Shown: positions 25,559-42,305 of the stretch, piece after piece
How positions within the stretch are numbered: position 1 is the stretch's first letter
Layout of the letters: every line of letters begins with the position of its first letter
Source: Cryptomeria japonica
Lineage: Eukaryota > Streptophyta > Pinopsida > Cupressales > Cupressaceae
Direction: 5' to 3'
NCBI RefSeq assembly: GCF_030272615.1
Contig: NC_081412.1
Location: 696,700,083 to 696,764,082 of the forward strand
DNA: 64,000 nt
Made by a program: the position numbers and the translations under genes
Notes under the pieces: model-generated
Told to the model about the DNA's origin: nothing
The model's database searches: none
Seen by the model: the letters and a program-made list of their open reading frames with translations, nothing else

Positions 25559-27224
25559 ACTAGTTTGTAGAACTACTTTATTGTAAATAATCCAAAACAA
25601 TTTGAAAAATGTCTTAAAGAAAAATAAAAAACATTGGGAAAACTATATAAAACTAGAAAATCCAAAAACATCACAAAAATGAATTGAAAACATTGCAATA
25701 AACAAATTCTTATTCACACAAGCATTCAATCAGATGCGAAAACAAACTAAGCCTACAAATCAAATACTCAAACTAGACAAACTATCAATTAGTCCATCAA
25801 CCGTCAATTGCCTAGGCTAAACATCAAACAAATGTCTTAACAAGGATGCATCCTTCCTTCAAAACAAGACATGATGACACATCTTTTGGCAAGAAGATTC
25901 TTTGACTATTTGACTGTTGATAGTACTTTTGTCTTTTATTGATTTATATCATGTTCCTATGCTACTCAAGGATATCCACAAGTGATTAGAGTGGCTAGGA
26001 TGGTTCATGTTATTTTTTCTTTGTTTTCTGTTTGTGGATTGTTTCAATCATCTATGTGGGAAGTTCATAAAGCTACAAGATCCTATGCAAAAAAACAAAG
26101 TCATGGATCACTATGAATTATTGACTACAATGTATACCTCAACCATCAGTGTGTTCACCAGAATGGAGGGGAATATTCCTTGTCTATAATTTGTTTGTTT
26201 AAAGGTGTAACACTCAACCTTGGTTTCCGATACCTCGGTCACGATCAATACAAGAGAAGCCCAATGATGAAAGAAAGCACTATGAAAAGCACAAGATCCA
26301 TCCATTTCATTTCATATGAACATATTCTACTGTTGCATTTCATTGCATTCCATCCATCCATAAATTCATATCGTTGCATAGCATTCATGCATCATAGTCA
26401 TGTCAATGAATACTTTATTTTGATCCTCTTCCATAAGAATGGGTACTAGGTCCTCCATACCTTCTATCTAATATTGACTCCCCCACTCACCCTCCCTGTC
26501 CAAATCATCATCACATCATCCCCTGCATCGTATGCCATCAAACTGCTCAAGCCATGTTCACTATAGTCCATCTCTAAATGGAGGGGCTACATAGTCGGTG
26601 TCATCTAGGTTGTCCTATATTCCACAACAAGTTATTTTGTCTCCCTTTTAAACACAGCTGTCAATTGGTCAATCAATCATACACAATCAAACCAGACAAT
26701 TACATCAATTGTCTAAGTCTCAACGAGTAATTTGACTCAGATACCTTGACATCATCAAGAAATTACATCAATTGTCTAAGTCTTAACAGGTCAATTTGCA
26801 TCACTTACCTAGAATTTATCCTATCCAAGTGAAAATTAACTTCAATTGTCATGCTTTGACTACACCTAGGGCAATTCAACCAATTGCACCCGACTGTCCA
26901 AACTATATTGATTAATTGCACAACATCAATCAAAGGTATCACAACACTGCATTTGCATTGTATCTCCTGCATGACCTAAGGGTACTTATCGACTTCCCAT
27001 TATTCTCTACTGGTCGTCATTCACCCTCATTCATTCCAAAATCCACCATTCTAACATGCCTAATTTTCTCAAAAATTTAGAGAGATCGCCAAAAATTTTG
27101 AAATTTCATCCCATCTCTCGAGGGGGCATACCTAACCACCAACCTAGCACATGTTGGGGCATGTACCATGCTTGTTTTTCTTTGAAACGATGCAATATAC
27201 CACACTATCTCAAAGAGGGGCAAA
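25559..27224 (+). other. Element G 3' region, distal part, ending in polypurine tract
   Basis: Non-coding continuation of element G. It ends CTCAAAGAGGGGCAAA at 27209-27224, the same polypurine tract used by element F (59483-59500 complement), immediately before an LTR start TGTAGAC. No host gene seen. Confidence 0.65.
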
Positions 27225-27725
27225 TGTAGACACCCAAATCTGTCCACTTAATTAAATAAATACTTAGTATTTATTTGATTATTTAACCATCATTCAAACT
27301 ATTGATTAAATTAATATTTAATTAATTCACCCCAACCCTCTTCTCCTATTAATTAAATAAATTATTCAATTTATTTAATTTAATTCACTTAACCATATTC
27401 TGACAATTAATTAAATAAATAAAGCATATTTGTTTAATTAACCAGCCTCTCACATTTAAATAAATTAATATTTCTTTAAAATCCCATCTCTCACATTTAA
27501 ATAAATTAATATTTATTTAAATCCCTAAAATCCCCTCTCACATTTAAATAAATAAATATTTATTTCATTTCCTAAAATCCCTCACCCACTTGCACTTTCT
27601 AGAAAATGCAAGTTGCAAGTTAACCTCCTTCTAATCATGTCTAAACCCCAATTATTAGCCTAATCACCCTTTAATGGTTTTCATATTCCTAAAACAAAGG
27701 TTAACACAAAGCCCATCAATTTAAA

Positions 27726-27931
27726 CCTTTAATGGCTTCCTTTAAAGTCTTCAAGCCTTTAATGGTTTCCTTCTAGAGTCTTCAAGCCTTTAATGGCTTC
27801 CTTTAAAGTCTTCAAGCCTTTAATGATTTCCTTCTAGAGTCTTCTTAAGCCTTTAATGGTTTCCCTCAAAGTCTTCAAGCCTTTAATGGCTTCCTTCTAG
27901 AGTCCTCTTAAGCCTTTAATATCTTCCTTCA
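27726..27931. repeat. Minisatellite, period about 31-35 bp, in LTR G
   Basis: Six or seven imperfect units of the form AAGCCTTTAATGG-TTCCTT-(T/C)TAGAGTCTTC in tandem. Lies in the U3 part, upstream of the TATA box. Confidence 0.8.
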
Positions 27932-28052
27932 TTAATGTTTTGTCCCCCTCTCCTCTCAAGCCTTCCCTTGTTGACACTTGTCAACATGTGATTGGCTTGA
28001 AGGAAAGCACATGGATTGAGGATCAACACTGCCTTCATTTGCCCATTTTGCC

Positions 28053-28066
28053 TATAAATAGAGCTC
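28053..28066 (+). promoter_or_regulatory. TATA box of LTR G
   Basis: TATAAATAGAGCTC. The same 14-mer is present in LTR E1 (48636-48649) and LTR E3 (58545-58558, minus strand), marking the U3/R promoter of this LTR group. Confidence 0.6.
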
Positions 28067-28491
28067 ATTCCTTCATTGATAGGAGACAAAAGAGTTATCC
28101 ATGCATTGTTATTTTGCTTAGATTTTGAATGATTTGTATGATGTTTTAGCTCTTCCACTAGTTGGAGTTGCTAGTTTATATTAACACTTAATTTGCATCC
28201 TCATCCACACTTGACATAATCAACCATCTCTCATTGTCCATTTCACATCCTTTTGTGCTAGTGCTCAAGCTGAGGGCATACTTTGCATAGCAGCAGGATC
28301 TTGGAGAGGAGGAGGAGAAGGAAGAGTCATGGCATAGGGAGCATCATGGGGAAGTTCATCTCATTTTGTTTATTTCCTAACTAACCCCCTTGTGCTAATA
28401 TTCTTTGATAATGCTTTGAATGGATTTGTCTTCATGTTTTGCTTATGGTTGAAAGTTTGTTATACTAACCTCCATTTTCACAACTTTTCAG

Positions 28492-31400
28492 TTAGAATTT
28501 AAATAAGGTTAATAATCAAATTGTAAAAAATTTAATGCAAATTGTGCATCTTTAAATAAATTTTGCATACAACACTATATATATATATTAAAGTATAGAA
28601 TAACACTTTTAAATGCACAATTTCACATTACAAGACAATTATAATTTGAACTATAATGTAAACTACATGAGCTACGTGGTGTGTGTAGGATCTCGTCATG
28701 CTACTTAAAACCAAAAAGTTAGGTCACCTCTACCTAAACTTTGGTCTTGCCTTCAACGATACCTACACACACTTGCACTCACTTTTTCATTAGTAGCTTA
28801 ATCCATATATATATATATATATATCATCATAACCAACATGATCACTCATTAAATTTAAACATAATATTCATTGTCAACTAATGATTTTAATCCAAAAACA
28901 TAATTAATTATTATGTGAATAGTCAAGATATGACAATACATGTAGTTGCATTTCTCGTAAAATGATGTAGTTGTAGACAACTAAAATTGGTCGTGCCCTC
29001 CGCCCTCCTAACACCATCACCTAGTTATTTATCCTCCTAACGTTGCCTTATGTCACCTTGTGACACATTTATCCTATTTGTAAATTAATTAAATAAATTA
29101 TATTTCTTTAGTTAATCTAAATCCATTTTCCTCCATCAATTGCTTAATTAAATAAATTATATTTAATTAATCCATTTTTTCATTTAGTTAGTTTCTTATT
29201 TATTTAGTTAATTTATCTCCCCACATCACCTTTCAATCATTAATTGGATAATTTATTAATATTTAATGAATTATTGAGAGTTGGATGACTAAGAAAGACC
29301 TTGTCTAGATTTATTAAACCTAGACAATTGCCATAAAAGTCAAAATAAATTTGCATCTCATCCATCCATTTCATTCTATGTCTTCATGTCTCAACCATAC
29401 ACATAAGGATATGCCTTAATGCTAACTCTAAACCTATCCCTTATCACCTCATGGGACACTTGTCATATGATTGCATATGATCACAACTTTAAATCCAAAC
29501 TTTAATCCTCGATCAATCCTAGCCATCCATTAACCAATTCATCTAGTCCCTTGATTTCCTTTTTAAGTTGTTTTTTTTTTGTAAATTAGAGGCCTCTCAT
29601 CCTATTATTATACTACTATAGTTTCTATATAATCTTCCATTATCATTTACTTATGCTATCCATTTGATTCATCATGTCAATCCTGCTATCATGCTACCAA
29701 ATTTATAAAAACCCATATTTTACACATCAAAAGAGCAAATCAAGTGGTGCTAAGGTGTGCTCTACTTTAGCTCTATTTGAGAAGAAAAGAGTAAACAATG
29801 TAAAAGCTCCCTTTCTTGCTTTTGAATCTATGTTATTACACTTAATTTAGATGTTATGACTAAGATAAGTAAAATCAATAGGCTTATGAAATTAAATAGA
29901 TCTATATTGCACATCATTAATGGTAGTGCAACTTGAAAGGAAAATTATGTTTCACTTTGATGTTATTATAAAATCTACAAAATTGGATTCCCCCGTAGTG
30001 TTTTTGATATTGATAAATATAAGATTGAAACTACTTGAACCCTTATATAACACCCAATTGGTAGAAGAAACAATTACCATTGGATATGGGACAAATAGAG
30101 AAACCAACTAGATGAGTTAAAAGAAGATACACCTGCAGCCTCGCTACAACACACAACTTTGACCAAAAAGAAATAAAATGGACCCCTAGGGTGTTGGATT
30201 ACTTGTCATTAATGTCAAAGGTCTCACAATCCAAGAAAGATATCATGAAGGAATTTGTTGGTCCAAAAATGTTGTGATTGATGTCAAAGAAGAATAGTTT
30301 GTCACTAATGAAGAAGAAAGAAATCAGTTTACTGTCAAAGAAATTGAAGGAATTACTTAGAAGCCAAACATGAAGACTTTGTGAAGAATTATTACTAGCC
30401 AACTTGTAAATTGTGATGATGCACATAAGAAAATGGACATTACACTTATGGAGGCCAGCCCTAGAAGAATTAGAAAAACATTTGTTATATCCTAATATGA
30501 TATGATAAATATCGACCTCTTGGAGGAAGTAAAATAAATTATTTAATATTTATAAGTGGTTGAATTCCTCTAAGTGTCCCTCTTGGATAGATAATAATTT
30601 ATATGAGGCCAACCTCCCCTGAGGAGCACCTCCTTTGGTGAAAGGGCATGTGAGATGGTATTTAAGGGAGATGAGATGAGAGTTAGAAGATAAGAAATGC
30701 AACACAATATCATTTTGACTTATTATAGTAGAGTAGAAATAAAAATGAAAAATATTGCAAACTTAAGGGGCTCCTTTATAGATTTATGAAAACTTTATGA
30801 GCATATTTATGAAAATTTTATGAGTAGATCTTCAAATAAATTTGAGGAAAAGTATAGCAACAATGAGACATATGCAATTTTCAGGATATAGGCATTTTGG
30901 ATAAAGGAGATATACGAATTTGATGAACATTATATTTGGATTTGACTAAATAAATGCACATATGAAAGAAGTATATGTAGATCTTATGAAGAAAATCTAT
31001 ATGGTCATCACATATTGAAGTGATCGCAAGAAGACAAGACTCTGTTGAGGTTGAAGTTGGTGCTTCCTGGAAGAAGATTTTAGTATCTCTTGCCAAGATG
31101 ATGTTCTCACACACCTTACAACTGTTATAGAATCTGTCATAATTGGCAACACTTACAACTATAAGAGAATCCATCATTATTGATTATTAATAGCTTATTC
31201 TCTTACAATTTGTCATTACCCAACTTGGGTGTGCACCTTCTCCATGCAAAGATGCCTCTTGACACTTTTCCATTTTTTCATGGAATCGAGTTCTTACTCA
31301 TCATAACTTGTGATAGGAATCTATCATTTGTTATAAGTCATCATAACCTCTTACACACTGCTCTAGATGCTAACACATGGGAAACAATCTCTACCACAAT

Positions 31401-31769
31401 GTGGCATGCTACCTCTTCATGCGAGGACAAAAAATATCTCTGTCCCCTCTCATGTCACCTCCTAGCATGACGATAACTCACCATGCCAAGTCACACTAAA
31501 AGATGAAATAGGATGTTGAATAAAATACATAGACAAATAAATTAATTAATGCTAGGAAATGCCAAAGTTGTGACACCTTAATTCCCAACATTTTGCCACT
31601 TGTCAAACACCTTAGTAGAACCAATATGAACAAGATTTAAGTGCTAGTGGTCAAGAGGCCCATAGACTTTGAACAACATCTAAAATATTTTGTTCTCATA
31701 GATTTTAACAATGCATCTATAATATTTGTGAAGTGTCAACCTTTTCCAATTTTACCTACCCATCGTCCA
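28492..31769. other. AT-rich intergenic DNA, no gene seen
   Basis: Small (TA)n runs at about 28574-28589 and 28806-28824, and AT-rich LTR-like words at 29080-29290. At 30194 a TGTTGGATTACTTGTCATTAATGTC string resembles the start of a Copia LTR, but no end or partner is found. No frame in the stretch shows a recognisable domain. Confidence 0.5.
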
Positions 31770-32200
31770 CCATATCTCAAACAAACGAAATTAAATACCA
31801 ATGTGCATTGTTTTGGCATGGAAATTTGAATTCTTTGCTAAGTAAATGACACACTGACTATCACAACAAACAATAATTATCCCTACATTAAACCCAATAT
31901 TGAAACACAATCACCTAAGCCAAATGGCTTCCTTAGAAGTATGAGTAGGTACCATTCACTTTGCTTTTGTCATAGAAAAAAACAACTGCAACTTGTTTCC
32001 TCATCCAACAAATAGCACCACCGAATATAGTAAAAACATAACCACAGGTGGATCTCTTGTTGTCTATATCACTTGCCCAATCTACAATCAAGTGATTAGG
32101 GAGGGCATTCCTCCACCAAGTATTTGAGCTCACAATTCTACCACAAGAACTTGAACATTCAAAACCAAGACATCTAATAGCAAAGTACCATCTCAACCAA
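31770..32200 (-). pseudogene. Copia RNase H fragment
   Basis: On the minus strand, DWASDIDNKRSTCGYVF, GGAICWMRKQ and, further down in another frame, a CVIYLAKNSNFHAKT-like segment are recognisable pieces of Copia RNase H. The AEAEY motif is lost. Isolated, with no LTRs nearby: an old degraded copy from a different Copia family than A-C. Confidence 0.7.
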
Positions 32201-33380
32201 AATAGTGGCTCTCATAATCAATTGTTCTCAACCATCAACACGAAGAGCCTTGGAAATGTCAATGTCCACCAAAATATGGGCAAAAGTCAAGTGACCAATA
32301 TTAGACATGGCATAATCCACCAGAATATGGACAAAAGGCAAGTGACCAATGTTAAACGTGGCATAATCCACCTTTAAAGAATGACCAATAGCATCATTAA
32401 TATCCTCAAAGCAAGAATCTTCCCAAAATTAGAGTAGATAAGACAAACTAAGATCCATTATAATGGGTTTGATGAGACTTGGCTCAAAAAACTCAAAGAC
32501 GCATGATAAAATCTCAAAGATACATGAACCTTTTTTTTACTAAATTGAGTTGAGATCAATTTGTTTGATGGAGTTGTAAAACGAAATCCAAGATTTGCCA
32601 AAATGGGAGGGCACCTTTACAGAAGCTAATGGAAATCCTCTATCAATGTTTGATTGGGTACTTTTTTGAAAGAATGAGGTTAAACAAAATTAGTGGTGAA
32701 ATCATTATATAGAATGAAACTTGATGCTAAATATGTTGAGGTGTTCTAGAATGGTAGCAAGGCACAAAGCATCACGTACATATAAAACAAAACATAACAA
32801 ACACAATTAAAAACAAAACAAAAAATAATGTGTATTTATTTAGAAATGACATTTATTTTTTAAATATAAAGATATCAAAACTTAAAATTTGTATTAATGT
32901 GAGATTTAATAAAATAACATATAAGTATATGATAATTATTAAACTTTTCAAAGAAAAACAAACAAAAGAATATTAAAATTACGATGGTGACTTTTCTAAA
33001 AGTAAAATTAGCGTTAAAAAATAAAATAAATGTAGTACCTATTGAAGTCTCATCAATAAAATAAAGTGGATGATGAATGTTACGAGTGAAAAAACCCCAA
33101 AAACAAATTAGTATATCTGGAAGCTAGCACTGCTTTTTTTGAGGGGGTTTAGGCCTTAGCAAGGAGGTTGTTGTTTTTGAGGAGGATGAAGACCTCTTTG
33201 TCTCTCCTTTTTTGGGGGAAGACCCAAATAATGAATGAGGATGTGTACCTCATGAATATGTTCTTGGAGGCTCGTTCAAAAGCTAACAAGATGGTTGAGG
33301 TGTCGATGATGGAAGCCAAGGATGGCGACCGAGCTTTTGGTCGAAGAAGAGGGTTTCTTTCCTCTTCTTGTGGTTATTGA
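32201..33380. other. AT-rich intergenic DNA, no gene seen
   Basis: A 60-bp near-duplicate (ACCAATATTAGACATGGCATAATCCACC and its neighbour) occurs at about 32270-32370. Otherwise nothing recognisable. Confidence 0.5.
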
Positions 33381-33389
33381 TCTTCCAAA

Positions 33390-34526
33390 ACCCCTTAATC
33401 CTGCTTAAGCTATTAAGGATTTTTCTCCTATTGAGTTAGAGGAAAATGTTGATGTAAAGAATATTGAGAAGACTACTCCAAATGAGAAGCGTTCAAAGAA
33501 TGTTCTGACTCCTATTAAGAAGGTGGCAAATGGTTTTGATAAGTCTACTAAGGAGGATATTCCTTTGGAGGGTTGGAAGCCTTTTTCTAGCTCTTTTGTT
33601 TCTAATGTTGTTGCTTTGGGTGCTAATTTTGAGCCTGTTGTTGCTGCTCCCATCACACCCCTTCTAGCCTTTCTTGATGAGGCTCCAATTAGTTGTTCTA
33701 TTGGGGGTAGCAACCTTGTGGTTGTCTTCTTTGATGTTCTTGATTCCCTTCATGTTGATTCGACTTCTTGGCTTGGGAGTTCTCTTGTTGGGAGGTTTTG
33801 TGGGAATCATCCCAATATTGACACTGTTAAAAAATGGATCCATCGAATTTGGAAAATTTCTGGCAAGGTAAAGATTTCTACTATGTTGAATAGTTATTTC
33901 CATTTTTTATTTTCTTGCCAAGAGGACAATTCTAGGATTCTTTATGAAGGTCCTTGGTTTTTGGGTTCAAATAGTCTTTGCCTTCAAAATTGGTCTCCTG
34001 GTTTCAACCCATGGGAGGATAAATTATTGTTTCCTATTTGGGTTCAGTTGCCTGGGCTGCCATTGGAATTTTGGAATGAAAATATTTTCAAGATAACTAC
34101 CAGTTCTTTTGGCGAGTATAGTGCTATGGAAAAGATTACAAAGTTCAATAAGGGCTTAATATTTGCTAGATTTTGTGTGCTTGTGGAGAAAAATCACTCT
34201 CCCTACCCAGATCAACCTATCCTCTAAATTTGGAAAATGTGTGCAACAGTTTTAAATATGAGGACTCCCTAATTATTTGTCATGCATGCAATAGGGTGGA
34301 TCATGGCTACAACTCTTGCTTAAACAATAAGAAACAACACTTTGTTTGGAAAAAGAGAGATATGGATGAGACTTTCCCTATTTCCAAGGAGGTTCAAAAT
34401 TCTGATTCTAATCAAGGGGGTTCCCCTTTGGGTTGTTCAAGGATAGATAATGCTTCGAGATCTAATGATGGATGTGCCAATGATATTACGTCCCCTCCCT
34501 ATCTCAAGAAAATTTGGAGATAAGGA
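33390..34526 (+). pseudogene. LINE (L1-type) ORF1 remnant, DUF4283 plus zinc knuckle
   Basis: The frame 33523-34227 encodes a DUF4283-like region, with LYEGPWFLGSNSLCLQNW and FPIWVQLPGLPLEFWNE, typical of the RNA-binding ORF1 of plant L1 LINEs and their domesticated relatives. After a frameshift at about 34180-34225 the next frame carries CHACNRVDHGYNSC, the C-X2-C-X4-H-X4-C knuckle that follows DUF4283. No endonuclease or reverse transcriptase ORF follows and no poly(A) tail is evident, so the copy is truncated. It could also be a captured fragment. Confidence 0.75.
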
Positions 34527-36584
34527 TCCTTGCATTGTGCTCAACCAAAGAGCTTTGGACCAATTTTTTAAACCATACTGATTTCAAGATGGTTTGTGTT
34601 TGCTTTAGTTTCCACCTATTGTTGTTTTGTTCTTCAATTGTTGTTTTGTTGGGCTTACTACTTCATCTTTCTCTTTGGAAAAGGGATCAAGGCCCTTTCA
34701 AAATCCTTGCTTATCTAATAAAAAACATTCATTGTCGTTGTCATTGCTTTTGTGTTCCTTGCTTTTCATTTTTTAGTTTCATAATTGACAAGGGCATCTA
34801 TTTCTCTCATAATCTCTTTGGGCACATTCACACCTTCACATCATGCCTTGGCATTTAAGCAAGGTTGTATTTTAATCTATTAATTCCCCTTTTCATAAGA
34901 AACTAACATTCAATACGACAAACTTGGCCCTTTACAATATCCAATGTTCCTTAGTTCCACACAAGATATTTCTTACCACTCATTTGTGTTGAACTTGACA
35001 TTGTTGATTTTAAAATACAATAAATTATAAGATTTTGAGGAAAAAAACAAAAGCAACAATATGACAAACAATTATAGGAGAAAATAGAATGCAAATACAA
35101 TAGAAAATGTTAGGAAATGACGAGGAGAAAGCTAATGAACATTTCCACTAAGTTTTCAACTTTTCCAATCTTCAAATCAAAAAATAAATGAATAAATAAT
35201 ATTGGTTTAAATATTTGAAGGCACCTTAAAACCTTCTTTCAATCTATTCTCTCGACATGTTTTTATCATGTGGATGCTAAAGACGACCTCTATTGAACAA
35301 AATAAGATTGAAAATGTAAAAAAAAAATGTATTGAAATGTTGAAAATCACGTGGGTTTTGTTAAAAACTATCACTAAACAAGCCTATGAAAAAACTCACA
35401 ATGCAAATAAAAAACTTGATCGACTCCAACAAGCTAGATAACTTGTGAGTTGTAACAAGTCAATTGAATACTCACCAAGCTTTTCTACTATGATACTAGC
35501 CAACTTAGTGACTTTATATTTCTGAATATCTTTTCAATAATCATTACTTTTTTGAAAAAGAATAAAAATTAAAAATCCATAAAAGTAGGAAAAATTAAAT
35601 GATTTTTTGATTTCATGTCAAATTGAGATTATATAGCAATTTTCCACATAAAATTCCAATTAAATCAAAATTTTATTATAGCTTGAAATTTATGTCCAAG
35701 TCTACGAAATGAAACACCAATTTATCTCAAATCGAATTAATGACCAATTTGAATCAATTACTCCCATTTTACTTCGGAATATTGCTTCCATGTTTGAATT
35801 CATGAAAATGCACCCATGTACACTAAGCATAATGCTAAACATCCTACTAGACTACAAAGAGTATGGTTTCTTTCCAAGAAAAAAAAAGCAAATGATTGGT
35901 AAAAGATGACAATTAATATTCAATAATGTGTACTTTTCATGATATAAAATTAAAAATTAATAATCATTATACAGCCTTTTTCTACATATGTTATCCTACA
36001 TAAGTAGAGATTTTCAAATCGTCCTTCCATAAATGTTCTAAATGTTCTAAATGGAAATCCAACTTCAACATTTCATATTAGATACTAGAAAGGTTGAAAA
36101 TTTCAAGGTTGTAAACATTTTTCTTTTCTCATTAATAGTTATCTTTTTCAGCTATTACGAACAATTAGATTTATTTCACATTCGTATTTTCCATCTTACA
36201 TTCCAATTCATAACCTAAAGGGATACAAGGTCAAAGCCTATAGATATAAATGAAACAGTTATGTCACTAAAATCCCAAATATAATGGCACTAAACATGTG
36301 TGGAACTAGTTGAACAATGCTTTCAAACTTGATTAGAGTTGCAGGTTTTATGAGTCTGTCAAAAATTGTGAAAAATGAAAAACACATTAGCTTGTGACAT
36401 TCAAGCTCCAAGCAATGACAATACAGAACAGAAGTACAGCTGTAGCTCCTGGCAAAAACATTTTGTGTGAATTGATGTACAGAAATAATCCCAACTGGAA
36501 GAAAGGCAGTTTAAGTTTCTGTAGAGTCAATTACATTTGAGGTCAATATGTTTTCATTTGCAATAGCTACAATACCATGTGTCA
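34527..36584. other. AT-rich intergenic DNA, no gene seen
   Basis: No recognisable coding, RNA or repeat feature; short frames show no domain. Confidence 0.5.
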
Positions 36585-37585
36585 ATTAGTGTCTATTTCA
36601 ACATATTAAAATTGATTGATATTTTTCAATTAGTTATTAACAAGTGTGTATCTATTTTCTTCATTAGATGATTAATATCATTATTAATATAGATATCAGA
36701 CTCCGTTACTACTTCAGTTTTAAGGGAGAAGGGTTTACGTATGTTACCAAAGCGCTTAGAGACCAACTACAATAGCTTCCCTCAAAGTTTACACATCCAA
36801 GCCCTTGCCTATCTTGGGTCTATACCCTCAAGACTTATGGGTTGCTGATCCCCACCCTATCTTGGGACTTAACCTCTTGCTTGGATTTAGACTGCCCCTC
36901 TTTGGAACATCTCATCCCCATCTTCTTAAATACTGACAGTAATAACATGATTTAGACTATAAATACACTAACTTCTCATGTATTATAAATATATATGAAA
37001 TTAAGTATGACTGTCATACATATTGCACTTTATAACAATATTATTACTAAATTCTGCATAACAACTTTATCAAGCTTCATATACTAAGAATACATATTAA
37101 GCACATCCCCATGCATACCACCAAGAACACAAATGTTACTGCCTGTAACTTGATAACAATTCTGATCTGATCTGATCAATGGTGATGTCACTAGATGCTT
37201 TTGATTCCTTCCCTTTATATCTCTCAATTTGAAGGAGAGGTCATGTATGCCCTTTGGCAAGAGACATACCCTTTCACTACTAGCACCTTTTGAAAGAGTG
37301 CAACTCTTCATTATTTCTACCCTTTGAAAGGGACACAGCCTTTCATAATCAGATCTGCACTTCTCATTTCCAAATTACCCCTCTCAAATGAGATTTTCTT
37401 CTTCCTTTTATATCTCATTGTTGAGGGAGTCACAACTTTTCCTTTCATGTCTTTTGACTTTTCATTAACTTAATTAATCATATTTAATTATATTATTTTA
37501 TATTTTAATTTAATTTTTAATGTTTTAATTTTATTATTATCATTTATTATTAAATTCTATTTCAAAGTGGGGACATTACAATTAG
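36585..37585 (-). mobile_element. Probable solo LTR (991 bp) with TSD ATTAG
   Basis: 36590-37580 has TGT...ACA ends (minus strand starts TGTAATGTCCCCACTTTG) and is flanked by ATTAG at 36585-36589 and 37581-37585. A TATA-like string (minus strand GAGATATAAAGGG, about 37210-37225) lies inside. No coding content. The left boundary was chosen by looking for a matching duplication, so a chance match cannot be excluded. Confidence 0.55.
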
Positions 37586-39399
37586 GCATAATGCGTGTAA
37601 AGGATGCGATGGAAGTAGCAATTTCATTTAATCTACTACACAAACACATGATTAAAGGTTGAAACAGGATGCAAAAGGAAACAAGTACCTTCTCCTTTAA
37701 GCTGGATACATGGATTCATAGAAAGCAAATGCCTACTAGCCCCAACAACGAACTTCAAGAGGGGATCAATTTACAGTAGAGTTCCTAATGCGAGATCAGA
37801 TAACGAATAACATTTTGTCTTGTGGAGGGTTGCATGTTTTCAGTTTTTTGCAAAGCACATAATAAATGAAACAGGGATATATATTAGATCGTGAGGTTTG
37901 TCTTGAATCACCATACAGTGAAAGTTGACAGGAAGATGGAAGATACAAGTAGCCTACAAAGCCCAAACAGATGAAGCAGTACTGGATGCCAAACAGTCAA
38001 ATCATGAGGGCAAGCTATAGAAGAAAGTAAATAATAGATTTGCATAAGTTAGTTGATCTTCTAACTTGGAATCCAAGCCAAAATGACAGTAACAATAATC
38101 ATAAACCCCTTGCTTGACACTCTTTTGTTCATTATTTCTAAAATTGATTCGATTTCATTTGCTGTATGAAGCAGGTTTCTCACCATCAACCCTTGTTTAT
38201 ATTCGAAAGTCCTTGCTATGTGGCATGTTTTTTATAATACCCAACTAATGCTTCCATTTTTATAGGCAACTAATACACACATCAGCGATTTTTCTGTATT
38301 TCATAATGTCATGTTCCTTTTGTCCATCCTCACGTTTAGTTAAGATAAGCCAATCGGAGTTTGCAAGTGAGTGGCATTTCAGTAGTAATTTGATTAAGAC
38401 AAATTGCCAAATAAGAATCCCAAACTTGGCCAGCAAAATTTTCCGTTAACAACTCTGACTGATAGGTGGAAATTAAAGAGTGATTCAAAACATTCAAAAT
38501 CCACAAGCTCAAGCCAGTTTCTAAGAGAATTTAGGATGCTTCAAAATTGGGGATTATAAGAATTCAAGTCCTATGTGATTATATTTTTAAAAACTTCATA
38601 TCACTTCTTTTGTTTTTGTTGATTTTCCCCCCCAAAACTTGTAAAGTCTGGAGATGCTTAACGTTATAACATGTAAAATTTTAACCCTTATCCAGACATA
38701 TATTCTAATATTTCCTAAAGTATTTCTGTATTGTCTCCTAAAAAACCCCACATCTTGGAATCAGCTGTTTCTGAATTAGATTGTGTAAAAAAAAAGTTAT
38801 CAATGTTTCGATCATATTTTCTGATCTATTATTAAGATATTAGAAAGAAAATGCAATTTTTTTTGAACAATCTAATCAAGAAACAGCTGATTTCAATCAT
38901 ATGAATTGTAGAAACTTAATGTCTATCAAATTTTCTATTTCCTTTCGCCAGATATTCCTTCTCCTCCTCCTCTGATAGAAGAGTGCTTGAAGACTCTCTC
39001 ACCTAGGAATGGGGACCGCCTAAAGGCTCCGGCAGCTCCCAAGCTTTAAGGTCAAGAACACATGCTCTTGGCCTTAACCTTGTCTATGAAAATGAAACTT
39101 ACATGAACGCAGGCCTCTGCTTGTTTATTTATTCGTTCATCCTAACTTGAATATATTTATACTGATCCTGTATTTCACTTTTTACTAACCAGAGTAGAAT
39201 GACATATCTCATGGATCTTTGCAAAAAATGGCATTTAACTAAAATGGCATCCAAAGCATAAATATTTTCTTATCATCTGCAATAAACCAAATATAAGAGC
39301 TATTTAAGGCCTCTTTTAACATCACTCGTACATAGTAAACAATTTTTTACATAAGAAACTGAAACAAAAGATGCCAGGCAATTGAAGTTTACTTGTTCT
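37586..39399. other. Intergenic DNA downstream of GNAT gene 1, no gene seen
   Basis: No recognisable coding frame. A slightly GC-richer patch at 38950-39060 is unassigned. Confidence 0.5.
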
Positions 39400-39485
39400 C
39401 ATATCGCGGGACCAGTACCCATAAAAAAAGTTGGGCTTAAACCGCATGCCCTAGAATGGAAAATTAACAACTCGAGGGATCGAGT

Positions 39486-42230
<2,745 letters not shown>

Positions 42231-42305
42231 TAAAAAGAAAAGGCAAACCCTAAACCCTATGCCCTAACATAAAAATAAACAGAAAAACAGCACGAGGTCC
42301 TGAGT

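Larger units (their letters stand above)
27225..28491 (+). repeat. Element G 3' LTR (end uncertain)
   Basis: Starts TGTAGACACCC directly after the polypurine tract. The first 400 bp are AT-rich with repeated TTAATTAAATAAATT words, followed by a minisatellite and a TATA box at 28053. The end at ...CAACTTTTCA (28491) is a guess from sequence character; there is no second LTR in the window to fix it. Confidence 0.55.

Noticed and set aside
31180-31470. 96-codon plus frame as a host gene
   Set aside because: No recognisable domain and no neighbouring exon signals; length expected by chance in AT-rich DNA.
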